In this document: piece by piece, positions 17,420 through 24,981 of the stretch
How the letters are laid out: the number at the start of each line of letters is the position of its first letter
Position numbering within the stretch: position 1 is the first letter of the stretch
Source: Armatimonadota bacterium
Lineage (GTDB): Bacteria > Armatimonadota > Zipacnadia > UBA1398 > JAKPQA01
Assembly: GCA_029547025.1 (NCBI GenBank)
Contig: JAKPQA010000035.1
Location: 143,880 to 207,879, forward strand
Direction of reading: 5' to 3'
Length of the DNA: 64,000 bases
Notes under the pieces: generated by a model
What the model saw: the letters and a program-made list of their open reading frames with translations, nothing else
The model's database searches: none
What the model was told of the DNA's origin: nothing
Translations under genes and position numbers: made by a program

Positions 17420-18359
17420 CACGCTCCCGCGAGCGGAGGCCTGGCCCAGTACCCCGTCGGCCCGGCGGGCCCGCCGGGTCCAGGCCGTCGCCTTCGTGGC
17501 GCTGGGCGCCTCGGCACTGGCCATCATGGTACCGGCCGTGCTGTTCGTGGGCTTTGTGGTCGTGCGCGGGGCTTCGGCCATCAACTGGGAGTTCATCACG
17601 GCCATGCCGCGCGACAACATGCGGGCGGGCGGCATCATGCCCGCCATAGTGGGATCCCTCTACCTGGTCGTGGTCACCATGGCCCTGGCCACTCCCGTTG
17701 GCATACTCGCCGCTGTCTATCTGAGCGAGTATGCGCGAAAGGGGCCCCTGGTCCGCGCCATCCGCGTCGCCATTCTCAACCTGGCGGGTGTGCCCTCCAT
17801 CGTATATGGCCTCTTCGGCATGGGTCTCTTCGTGATGGTCGTGATGCCGCAGGTGCTGCGGCTGACACGGGGCGGTGGCGAGTCCGGCAAGAGTGCGTGC
17901 CTTCTGGCCGCTGCCGCGACCATGGCGGTACTGATCCTGCCCATCGTCATCGCAACCACGGAAGAGGCGCTTCGGCAGGTCCCCCAGGGGCTCCGCGCCG
18001 CCAGCCTCGCCCTGGGAGCCACTCGGTGGCAGACGATCTGGCGTGTCGTGATCCCTAACGCCTTGCCCGGCATCCTGACTGGGCTGGTGCTCGCGGTGGG
18101 GCGGGCGGCGGGCGAGACGGCGCCGATCCTGCTGACAGGTGCCTTCTTCTGGATGTCCCACCTGCCCCGACCAGCCGAGGCACTGCTCGAACCCTTCATG
18201 GCGCTCCCGTTCCATCTCTTCACAGTTTCGACGCAAATGCCCGATGCCCCGGAGAAGCTTCGCTGGGGCACCGCCCTCGTGCTCATCATCATGGTCGTCG
18301 GAGCCAACTCCATCGGGATCGTGATCCGGAGCTGGCTGCGGACGAGAAGGAAGGTCTAG
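17409..18359 (+). CDS. pstA: Phosphate ABC transporter permease PstA
   Basis: A 316-residue permease partner of PstC. The N-terminal helix near residues 28-55 is followed by a periplasmic loop (NWEFITAMPRDNMRAGG, characteristic of PstA). The remaining helices contain the coupling loop SLALGATRWQTIWRVVIPNA. The ATG lies inside the end of pstC (11-bp overlap), and pstB starts 6 bp after the stop. All features look intact. Confidence 0.93.
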   Translation: MSTSTLPRAEAWPSTPSARRARRVQAVAFVALGASALAIMVPAVLFVGFVVVRGASAINWEFITAMPRDNMRAGGIMPAIVGSLYLVVVTMALATPVGILAAVYLSEYARKGPLVRAIRVAILNLAGVPSIVYGLFGMGLFVMVVMPQVLRLTRGGGESGKSACLLAAAATMAVLILPIVIATTEEALRQVPQGLRAASLALGATRWQTIWRVVIPNALPGILTGLVLAVGRAAGETAPILLTGAFFWMSHLPRPAEALLEPFMALPFHLFTVSTQMPDAPEKLRWGTALVLIIMVVGANSIGIVIRSWLRTRRKV

Positions 18360-18365
18360 GCTCGG

Positions 18366-19181
18366 ATGGCTACGGCACCCGGACTCATGGTCGGCAGTGT
18401 CGATGCGGATCCCGTCAGTGACTGCCGGTGCGCCAAGTTTGAGACCCACGGGTTGACCGTGCACTACGGGGGATTCGAGGCCCTCAAAGCGGTGGACGTC
18501 GCCATCGGAAGCTGTGAGGTCACGGCGCTCATCGGCCCATCGGGATGCGGGAAGTCAACCTTCCTGCGGTGCCTCAATCGCATGAACGACATGATTGATG
18601 GTGTCCGCATTAGCGGTCAGGTCGTCATGGATGGTCAGGATGTCTACGACCGACGCGTCGACGTGGTCGAACTGCGGAAACGGGTCGGGATGGTGTTCCA
18701 GCAGCCCAATCCCTTTCCCATGAGCATCTTCGACAACGTGGCCTATGGCCCGCGGCTCCACGGGACACGCAAGATGTCGGACCTCGAGGTGATTGTCGAG
18801 CGCACTCTGCGCGAGGCGGCCCTGTGGGATGAGGTGAAGGACAAGCTGCGCCAATCGGCGCTCGCGCTCTCCGGCGGCCAGCAGCAGCGCCTGTGTATCG
18901 CACGGGTCATGGCCGTACAGCCCGAGGTCATCCTCATGGATGAGCCGTGCAGCGCCCTGGACCCTAACGCCACATTCCGCATCGAGGAGCTCATGCTGTC
19001 CCTGCGGGAGAACTACACCGTCATCATCGTGACCCACAATATGTACCAGGCGGCGCGCTGCTCACAGAAGACCGGGTTCTTCCTCCTTGGCGAGCTGGTT
19101 GAGTTTGGTGATACCGAGCAGGTCTTTCAGGCACCGGCCGACCGGCGCACCGAGGACTACATCAGGGGGCGGTTCGGATGA
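18366..19181 (+). CDS. pstB: Phosphate ABC transporter ATPase PstB
   Basis: A 271-residue ATP-binding subunit that powers phosphate import. It shows the Walker A motif GPSGCGKST near residues 57-65, the PstB-typical LNRMND segment, Q-loop VFQQPNPFP, signature LSGGQQQR, Walker [13 protein letters not shown] and the switch His in VTHNM. The N-terminus carries about 20 extra residues compared with shorter PstB proteins. The stop overlaps the phoU start as ATGA. Function is secure. Confidence 0.95.
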   Translation: MATAPGLMVGSVDADPVSDCRCAKFETHGLTVHYGGFEALKAVDVAIGSCEVTALIGPSGCGKSTFLRCLNRMNDMIDGVRISGQVVMDGQDVYDRRVDVVELRKRVGMVFQQPNPFPMSIFDNVAYGPRLHGTRKMSDLEVIVERTLREAALWDEVKDKLRQSALALSGGQQQRLCIARVMAVQPEVILMDEPCSALDPNATFRIEELMLSLRENYTVIIVTHNMYQAARCSQKTGFFLLGELVEFGDTEQVFQAPADRRTEDYIRGRFG

Positions 19182-19852
19182 TCGACACTCAGCCAGGCGC
19201 GCCACGATCGGTCTTCACGTCCGAGCTGGTCGAGCTCCACGACACGGTGCTTCGCATGGGCACCTTTGTGATGAGCATGCTCGAACGCGGCTTGCAGGCC
19301 CTGGTCGAACAGAACCTGGAGCTGGCGGAGGAAGTGCGCCGAAGCGACGACGTGGCCGATGCCCTCGATATCGGCATCGAGGAGGCGGCGCTGAGACTCC
19401 TCGCGCTCCAGCACCCCATGGCCAGTGATCTGCGCTGCGTGGCCGGCGCCATTCGCATCGCCGCCGATCTCGAGCGCGTGGGCGACTACTCTAAGGACAT
19501 CGCCAAGGTCGCCCGGCGCCTCCACGCCGAGCCCTATCACTGGGCCCTCGAGGACATCCCGCTCATGGGCAGGCGCACCCATGAGATGATTCGGATGGCA
19601 CTGCGTTCGTTCGTGGAGCGGGACCTCGAGCTGGCGCGGCAAGTCGCGGAGATGGATCGTGAGGTCGATTCCCTGTGGCGCACCGTGAGGGATCAACTCA
19701 TCGGCCACATGCGCGACGACCCGGGCAACGTCTTTCAGGGCACCCACCTGTTGCTCGCGGCCCGTTATCTCGAGCGCATTGGCGATCACACGGTGAACGT
19801 TGTCGAGCGCGTCAGCTACATGGAGACCGGTCGCCTCGAACACCTCGTGTAG
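19178..19852 (+). CDS. phoU: Phosphate signalling regulator PhoU
   Basis: A 224-residue helical protein with two PhoU repeats. Metal-binding-type motifs are [19 protein letters not shown] and MDREVDSLW, and the family pair '[24 protein letters not shown]' (split over two helices) and [12 protein letters not shown] is present. In known systems PhoU links the Pst transporter to PhoR and keeps the Pho response off when phosphate is plentiful. It is the last gene of pstSCAB-phoU, coupled to pstB by a 4-bp overlap. Downstream, murB converges on it. Confidence 0.92.
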   Translation: MIDTQPGAPRSVFTSELVELHDTVLRMGTFVMSMLERGLQALVEQNLELAEEVRRSDDVADALDIGIEEAALRLLALQHPMASDLRCVAGAIRIAADLERVGDYSKDIAKVARRLHAEPYHWALEDIPLMGRRTHEMIRMALRSFVERDLELARQVAEMDREVDSLWRTVRDQLIGHMRDDPGNVFQGTHLLLAARYLERIGDHTVNVVERVSYMETGRLEHLV

Positions 19853-19923
19853 GCCGAGGGCGCCGGTCCCCTTGCTTGGATGGGAGCAGCCGGCGCGGTG
19901 CCCGCGGCGACCGTCTTGCGTTC

Positions 19924-20841
19924 CTAAGCCGCGTGGTCCTCGCCGATGACGATGACCTCGGGTTCGAGGCGCACGCCGTGCACCTCGAGGACTCGGGCCG
20001 TGACGAGGTCGATCAGAGCCAGCACGTCGGCTGCGGTGGCCCCGCCGGTGTTGATGATGAAGTTGGCGTGCTTCTCCGACACCTGGGCTCCGCCGATCCG
20101 GGTGCCTTTGAGGCCCGCTGACTCGATGAGCGGCCCGGCGAAGTGCCCCGCCGGGCGTTTGAACACGCTCCCGGCGCTTGGGGCATCCAGCGGCTGGCTC
20201 GCGCGTCGTCGCGCGCAGTAGTCGCGGTGGCGCTCGCGAATGGCGTCGGCATCGCCGGGCGCCAGTCCAAGGGTCGCCTCCAGCGCGATCCAGCCTTCGG
20301 CGCGGAAGGCCGACGTCCGGTAGCCGAAGGCGCAGTCGTCCCGCCCGAACACCCGGCTCTCGCCGTCGGTGCGAACCGCCCGCACCTCGAGCACGAGGTC
20401 GCCGATGGATCCCCCATAGGCCCCCGCGTTCATGGCCAGAGCGCCCCCCAGCGTGCCGGGGATGCCGACGGCAAACTCCAGACCCGTCAGGCTATGCTCG
20501 GCTGCGGCCTCGCACAGGTCGCGCACCTTGGCCCCTGTCTCGGCGCGAATCCTCGGCGGATTCACGTCGATGCGTGCCAGGCCTGGACCCAGGCGGATCA
20601 CCAGACCGCGGACGCCGCCGTCTCGGACCAGCAGGTTCGTGCCCTGGCCCATGAAGGTCACCGGTAGCGATAGGTCGCGCGCCGCGCGCACGAGTGAGCC
20701 GACCTGATCCGCCGACGTGGGCGATGCCAGATAGTCGGCCGGGCCGCCGATGCGGAACGAAGTGTATGCCGCAAGCGGTTGGTTACACGCGATAGGTGTG
20801 GCGGAGAGCTCCTCGAGCTTGGTGGCGATGGGGTCGTGCAC
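19924..20841 (-). CDS. murB: UDP-N-acetylmuramate dehydrogenase MurB
   Basis: A 305-residue FAD-dependent enzyme that reduces UDP-GlcNAc-enolpyruvate with NADPH to UDP-MurNAc in the cytosol. FAD-binding motifs are visible: TSFRIGGPADYL near residue 28, MGQGTNLLVRDGG near 65, and GIPGTLGGALAMNAGAYGG near 127. The catalytic Ser lies in SAGSVFKRP and the C-terminal Glu near LEPEVIVIG. It lacks the extra loops of type I enzymes, so it is type II. The start is GTG. It diverges from the unknown gene at 20941 and converges on phoU. Confidence 0.94.
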   Translation of the reverse strand: MHDPIATKLEELSATPIACNQPLAAYTSFRIGGPADYLASPTSADQVGSLVRAARDLSLPVTFMGQGTNLLVRDGGVRGLVIRLGPGLARIDVNPPRIRAETGAKVRDLCEAAAEHSLTGLEFAVGIPGTLGGALAMNAGAYGGSIGDLVLEVRAVRTDGESRVFGRDDCAFGYRTSAFRAEGWIALEATLGLAPGDADAIRERHRDYCARRRASQPLDAPSAGSVFKRPAGHFAGPLIESAGLKGTRIGGAQVSEKHANFIINTGGATAADVLALIDLVTARVLEVHGVRLEPEVIVIGEDHAA

Positions 20842-20898
20842 GGTTACCGTCCTGGTCTGCCTGGCTCGGCCCGCCGGCCGTCGGCTGAGTTCATACAG

Positions 20899-20904
20899 TA
20901 TAAT
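20899..20904 (+). promoter_or_regulatory. Candidate -10 element for the 20941 gene
   Basis: A perfect TATAAT followed by GGC lies 36 bp before the ATG at 20941, in the short divergent region between murB and that gene. No convincing -35 lies 16-18 bp upstream. The hexamer is rare by chance in such GC-rich DNA. Confidence 0.45.
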
Positions 20905-20940
20905 GGCTTACTCGCTGGGGCGACGAACGGAAGGGTCCCC

Positions 20941-23058
20941 ATGGGATGCGACTCCAGTTCAGGTTGTTGCGCGGGTCCCCGGCCATTTGCCGTCAGCGCT
21001 TCGGTGCGCCAGGCACTGCACCGGGTGGCGGCCTCCGGAGCCCCTCTGCTCTCGTTTGGCCAGACCGTCTTCTGGGATGAGCCGACCAAGACTCTGCTGA
21101 TCGGCGCCATGGAGTCCCTGGGCCTGCAGATCCCGGTTGTCTTTGGCATCCACGACACCGACTACTTCAGCAAGTTGCCGCGGCGGGGCCGGGCGGCTGC
21201 CGCCGGTAGCTCCGTGTGTGGGATGTACAGCATCGCCCCGCACAACGATGGCACGACCCGCGAGCTGTGGGCCGCGGTCGGCGAGATCTCTGCCCTGTTC
21301 GCCAGCGAGACCCCGGTCTCCGTGCGCGACCTGCACCACTACCGCGTGCCCCTGAGACGTCTGGCGTCGGGATCTCCCGACGGGGCAACCTCCTTCATCG
21401 ACCGCGAGACCGAGGCGTGGGGCTGGCGCGGTCTCGTGCGGCTCGACGAGCACGACATCGTGGGGCTCGATGTCGCGGTGGACGAGGCCAACTCGCGGTG
21501 TATCGAGTGCATGGTCCGCTGGGGGCTCGAGACCACGCTCGCCCTGGTCGCGGACGAGCCGACCCAGGCGGCCGTGCGTGCGTTCACCCGCCAGGCTCTG
21601 TGTCACGTTCGGGCGGCCCTGGCTCGACATCATGGGCGCCGCCTCAGCCGAGCGTTTCGGTCCATCCTCACGCGCACGATTGAGGCCATTCTGGGCCACG
21701 TTCCCACTGGCCTGACGGTCACCGCGTGCAGCGAGTACTTCATCTTCAACACCAACACCGCCCAGCGGGCTCGTTTCGCGCCCATCGACTGGTTCCTGGC
21801 TCCCAGCACGACCGAGGCGGCTCGCACGGCCTACAACCAGGCCGTCGCGGGCTCGGGCGCCTACACGCTTGCGCAGTTCGGAGACGGAGCGTTGCCCTTC
21901 GACGTCGTGGTCCCAAATCGGGGACGCGGGACGCTCCGCCTGGCCGCCAACGAGGCGCTGGTCGATCTGCCCGGTGGCACCGTGTCCATGGGGCCGACCA
22001 CTTTCCTGCGGGACCGGAACGACCTGGCCGCGCTTGTCGAGCGCCGGTTCGGAAGGAACTGCATGATTACGGCTAAGGCGGTGGTCCTGCCGTGCCTGTT
22101 CCTCTGCGAGGGCGTCATGGTACTCAATGAGGGGGCGTCGGCGTACATCGGCCACGGCACGCGTGCATTCGTCCAGGCCCTCAGGCAGGCCGGTGTGGGC
22201 TTCCGCCTGTTCCCCATCCTCCGACTCCACTATGGCACCTTCGACAGCCTGGGTGCCCTGTCGACGGAGTTCACGCTCCCCCGTCACTTGGCCCGGGCGT
22301 TCGGCAAGCAGCGGATCACGGCGGGGGAGTTTGCCTCGCGCTGGCGCCAAGTGGTCGCCGAGCAGGAGCAGCTGCTCGGACATGTGGGCTGGCATTCGTC
22401 GCCCCAGGCCATGGTCGACCACATCCGCGAGCGCGACGAGGCCACCTGGGGTCCTGTCGCCGAGGAGTACCGCCAGGTCCGGCAGAGCATGAGGGCCGAG
22501 GGGGGGCGTATCCGGGCGCTGGCCGCCGATCTGGCCCGGGCGCGTGACGACTATCGCCAGGCGCGTGCCCATATGATCGAGCTCGAACGGCGCAGCGGGT
22601 GCATCCGCCGGGAGATCCTCAAACCGCTGTGGGAGGCCGGGTCAAACCTCACGGCCGAGGCGCGGACTCGGCTCGAGCGGGCACAAGAGGAGCGATCCAT
22701 GCTGCAGGCGCAGATCGCGGCTACTGCCGCGGCGGCCCGTTCGGCGTCGGCCCGCTGGCGCGCCCTGAGGGCACAGATCGCTCGTCTGGACCGCGAGGGC
22801 CCCCTGGCCGGCCTCCGGCGGCGGGCTCAGGAGATCGAGCATCAGGTGGAAATGGAGCGCTTCTGCATCGTGCGTGACGCTCTGCTGACCCGTGGGCTGG
22901 TGAAAGCCGACCACCGGCCTTCGGCTTGGTGGATGCTCGCCCTCGATGGCGGCCGGGGCTGGTTGCCCGCCGTGGGCGAGTCCATGGAAGCCTACCTGGA
23001 GGAGCTGGCTCCCGACGTGCTCCCCCGCTGTTGGTCGCTGGCGGCCGGGGGGCAGTAG
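20941..23058 (+). CDS. Unrecognised 705-residue protein with C-terminal coiled coil
   Basis: I do not recognise this family. There is no signal peptide or membrane helix, so it is probably cytosolic. The N-terminal two thirds (about residues 15-500) look globular, with distinctive segments LLSFGQTVFWDEPTK, VFGIHDTDYFSKLP and YFIFNTNTAQRARFAPIDWF. Residues about 505-640 are charged, Arg/Glu/Ala-rich helix of coiled-coil type (LERAQEERSMLQAQIAATAA). The start chosen is ATG (MGCDSSSG) after GGAAGGG; the frame is open further back but would overlap murB and skip the TATAAT. The dapF start follows 5 bp after the stop, so the two are probably co-transcribed, next to two peptidoglycan-precursor genes. 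A role near cell-wall synthesis is only suggested by position. Confidence 0.75.
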   Translation: MGCDSSSGCCAGPRPFAVSASVRQALHRVAASGAPLLSFGQTVFWDEPTKTLLIGAMESLGLQIPVVFGIHDTDYFSKLPRRGRAAAAGSSVCGMYSIAPHNDGTTRELWAAVGEISALFASETPVSVRDLHHYRVPLRRLASGSPDGATSFIDRETEAWGWRGLVRLDEHDIVGLDVAVDEANSRCIECMVRWGLETTLALVADEPTQAAVRAFTRQALCHVRAALARHHGRRLSRAFRSILTRTIEAILGHVPTGLTVTACSEYFIFNTNTAQRARFAPIDWFLAPSTTEAARTAYNQAVAGSGAYTLAQFGDGALPFDVVVPNRGRGTLRLAANEALVDLPGGTVSMGPTTFLRDRNDLAALVERRFGRNCMITAKAVVLPCLFLCEGVMVLNEGASAYIGHGTRAFVQALRQAGVGFRLFPILRLHYGTFDSLGALSTEFTLPRHLARAFGKQRITAGEFASRWRQVVAEQEQLLGHVGWHSSPQAMVDHIRERDEATWGPVAEEYRQVRQSMRAEGGRIRALAADLARARDDYRQARAHMIELERRSGCIRREILKPLWEAGSNLTAEARTRLERAQEERSMLQAQIAATAAAARSASARWRALRAQIARLDREGPLAGLRRRAQEIEHQVEMERFCIVRDALLTRGLVKADHRPSAWWMLALDGGRGWLPAVGESMEAYLEELAPDVLPRCWSLAAGGQ

Positions 23059-23062
23059 CCAA

Positions 23063-23932
23063 GTGGACTCGGCGGAGACACTCACCGCACTCCGTTTCGT
23101 CAAGATGCACGGAACGGGCAACCACTTCGTCCTGATTGACGGGCGCCAAGGCCCTGAGCGCGACTGGTCGGAGCTGGCCGAGGCCCTATGCCAAGCTCGC
23201 TACGGTGTCGGCGCGGATGGCCTCCTCGTCGTTCTCCCGTCGGACCGCGGCGTGGCGCGCATGCGCATGTTCAATGCCGACGGCAGCGAGGACATGTGCG
23301 GGAACGGGCTCCGCTGTGTGGTGCGCTATCTGGCCGGGCGCGGCGAGATGCCTGCTGGCCATGGGATCGTGGAGGCGCTCTCCGGCTCGCGCGAAGTGGC
23401 CATCGTCGAGAGGGAGGACCAGTCCTGGTACCGTGTTGAGCTCGGTGAGCCCTCGTTGGCTGCCGCGGACATCCCCTCCCTCCTCCCAGTTGACCCGGCG
23501 ATCGATTACGCTTTGCAGGTCGATGGCAGACCCGTGCGGGTCACCCTGGTCTCGATGGGCACGCCGCACGCTGTGGTGCTGAACCAGATGCCGCCAGATG
23601 ATGAGGAGTGGCGGCATCTGAGTTGCCGAATCGAACGGCATCCCGCCTTCCCCGATCGGATCACGGCCACGTGGGCCGAAGTCGAATCATCGGGTTCGCT
23701 GCGAGCCCGCTTCTTCGAGCGCGGTGTCGGTCCGACCCTGGCGTGTGGGACCGGGGCGTGCGCCGCGGTTGTTGCGGCGGCACTCCAGGGCTCGTGCGAA
23801 CGGTCCGCCCGAGTGAACATGCCCGGGGGCTCGGTAGACGTCGAGTGGCGTGCCGATGGGCATGTCGTGCTCACCGGTCCGGCCGTCACGGTGTTCGAGG
23901 GCGAGTGGCCGCGGGTGCCGTGCATCCGCTAA
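23063..23932 (+). CDS. dapF: Diaminopimelate epimerase DapF
   Basis: A 289-residue cofactor-free racemase converting LL- to meso-diaminopimelate, the precursor of lysine and peptidoglycan. It carries the entry motif KMHGTGNHF, the first catalytic Cys in EDMCGNGLRC and the second in LACGTGACAA. Length is normal for the family. The start is GTG, 5 bp after the stop of the upstream gene; the longer open frame overlaps that gene and is not needed. The 3' end overlaps the convergent acetyltransferase gene by 4 bp. With the aspartate kinase and MurB in this window it points to a DAP-type cell wall. Confidence 0.94.
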   Translation: MDSAETLTALRFVKMHGTGNHFVLIDGRQGPERDWSELAEALCQARYGVGADGLLVVLPSDRGVARMRMFNADGSEDMCGNGLRCVVRYLAGRGEMPAGHGIVEALSGSREVAIVEREDQSWYRVELGEPSLAAADIPSLLPVDPAIDYALQVDGRPVRVTLVSMGTPHAVVLNQMPPDDEEWRHLSCRIERHPAFPDRITATWAEVESSGSLRARFFERGVGPTLACGTGACAAVVAAALQGSCERSARVNMPGGSVDVEWRADGHVVLTGPAVTVFEGEWPRVPCIR

Positions 23933-24729
23933 CCGCGCATCGCCTCGTCGCAGCACTCGCGAGCCGCGGAGCAAAAGGCGCATCCTGGATCATCGCACAA
24001 CAGCGCCGCGGCGTCGCGGGCCAGAAGATCCCGGGTGGCCTGGAGCACGTGCTCGCCGAGCATCAGATAGCTTCGGGCGTCGCCGACGGTCCCCGTCGCC
24101 AGCTGCCCTCTGGAGGCAAGTTCGTCCTGCACCACGTTGAAGCCGCCGCTGCACCCCGGGTTGTCGCGAGGTGGAACCACGACCTCACGTCCGTCGGGCA
24201 ACACCATCAACAGATCCCGGTGGTAGCCGGGGTAGAGCACGACCCCAAAGTACGGGGGACGCGACAGCGCCTCGCCCACATGGATGAGCGAGTTGCGACG
24301 GCAGTCCACACCCAAAAGCAACACTTTCCCTCCGCGCTCGGCAAGCCGGTGGAACGGACTCCCAATACCCAGAGCTGTTGCTTCGGGGTGCCCTGACGCG
24401 ATCGCGGCGGCGTCGCGCCCCCACACCGTGGCTGAGTGGGTCGGATGGCGGCTCCGAACCGCCCCGGGGCTGCGCCGAAGTGTCTCGGTGAGCAGACCCG
24501 TGTACGACGGCGTCTCGGTGAGGACAAAGCGGGCCATCGGCGGGGTCATGGTGGGCATCAGGAGTGTGCCATTGGGTCCCACTGTCGTCTGGAGGGCTCG
24601 AAGGACTGCCGGGGCTCCTCCCTCGACCCAGCCGAGCGCTTTCATCGAGCTGTGCACGGCGAGCTGATCGCCGTCATGCACACCCAGGGCCCGAAGGTGG
24701 CACACGAGATCAGCAACGGTCCATCCCAC
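23929..24729 (-). CDS. AAC(3)-family N-acetyltransferase
   Basis: A 266-residue protein of the aminoglycoside 3-N-acetyltransferase/YokD fold. Family marks are VHSSMKALGWVEGG near residues 25-38, LLMPTMTPP, RSRHPTHSATVWG and IHVGEALSRPPYFG. It would use acetyl-CoA. Many members in environmental bacteria are not resistance enzymes and have unknown amine substrates, so resistance should not be assumed. The C-terminus has an unusual Cys-rich tail (CDDPGCAFCSAARECC). The start is GTG with AAGGAG 12 bp upstream. It converges on dapF with a 4-bp overlap. Confidence 0.85.
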   Translation of the reverse strand: MGWTVADLVCHLRALGVHDGDQLAVHSSMKALGWVEGGAPAVLRALQTTVGPNGTLLMPTMTPPMARFVLTETPSYTGLLTETLRRSPGAVRSRHPTHSATVWGRDAAAIASGHPEATALGIGSPFHRLAERGGKVLLLGVDCRRNSLIHVGEALSRPPYFGVVLYPGYHRDLLMVLPDGREVVVPPRDNPGCSGGFNVVQDELASRGQLATGTVGDARSYLMLGEHVLQATRDLLARDAAALLCDDPGCAFCSAARECCDEAMRG

Positions 24730-24738
24730 GGGTGCGGG

Positions 24739-24936
24739 TCACTCCTTCGGCCGTCTCACATCCAGAGCCGCGGATCCCCTCGCCTGGCTCCGATCGACTC
24801 GAGGTCTCGCACCGCCATCCTCGCACGGCTCCTGCCATGCGAACAGGGGACTGCGTCCGCCCTCCTCTTCCGAGACGATCCCCACCGGCGTCATCCGGTA
24901 ACGACGGTACAGGCGGGTGTAGGCCGACTCCCCCAT
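24739..24936 (-). CDS. Possible small protein, 65 residues
   Basis: A short frame from ATG at 24936 to TGA at 24739 in the gap between the glycosidase and acetyltransferase genes. It starts MGESAYTRLYRRYR and has a strong G/C bias at third codon positions in its first half. There is no clear ribosome site and no recognised motif. It ends 9 bp before the acetyltransferase start, and its last codons provide that gene's AAGGAG. It may be a real leader gene or chance. Confidence 0.3.
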   Translation of the reverse strand: MGESAYTRLYRRYRMTPVGIVSEEEGGRSPLFAWQEPCEDGGARPRVDRSQARGSAALDVRRPKE

Positions 24937-24981
24937 GGCGCACGCAAACGCCGCCCGGCCCGGGGCAGTCCCAACGCCGAC

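Noticed and set aside
19860..19900. GCGCCGG/CCGGCGC inverted repeat between phoU and murB as a terminator
   Set aside because: The loop is about 25 bases and the stem only 7 bp, too weak to call.
19960..19985. GGTTCGA-like tRNA T-arm
   Set aside because: It lies inside murB and has no acceptor or anticodon arms around it.
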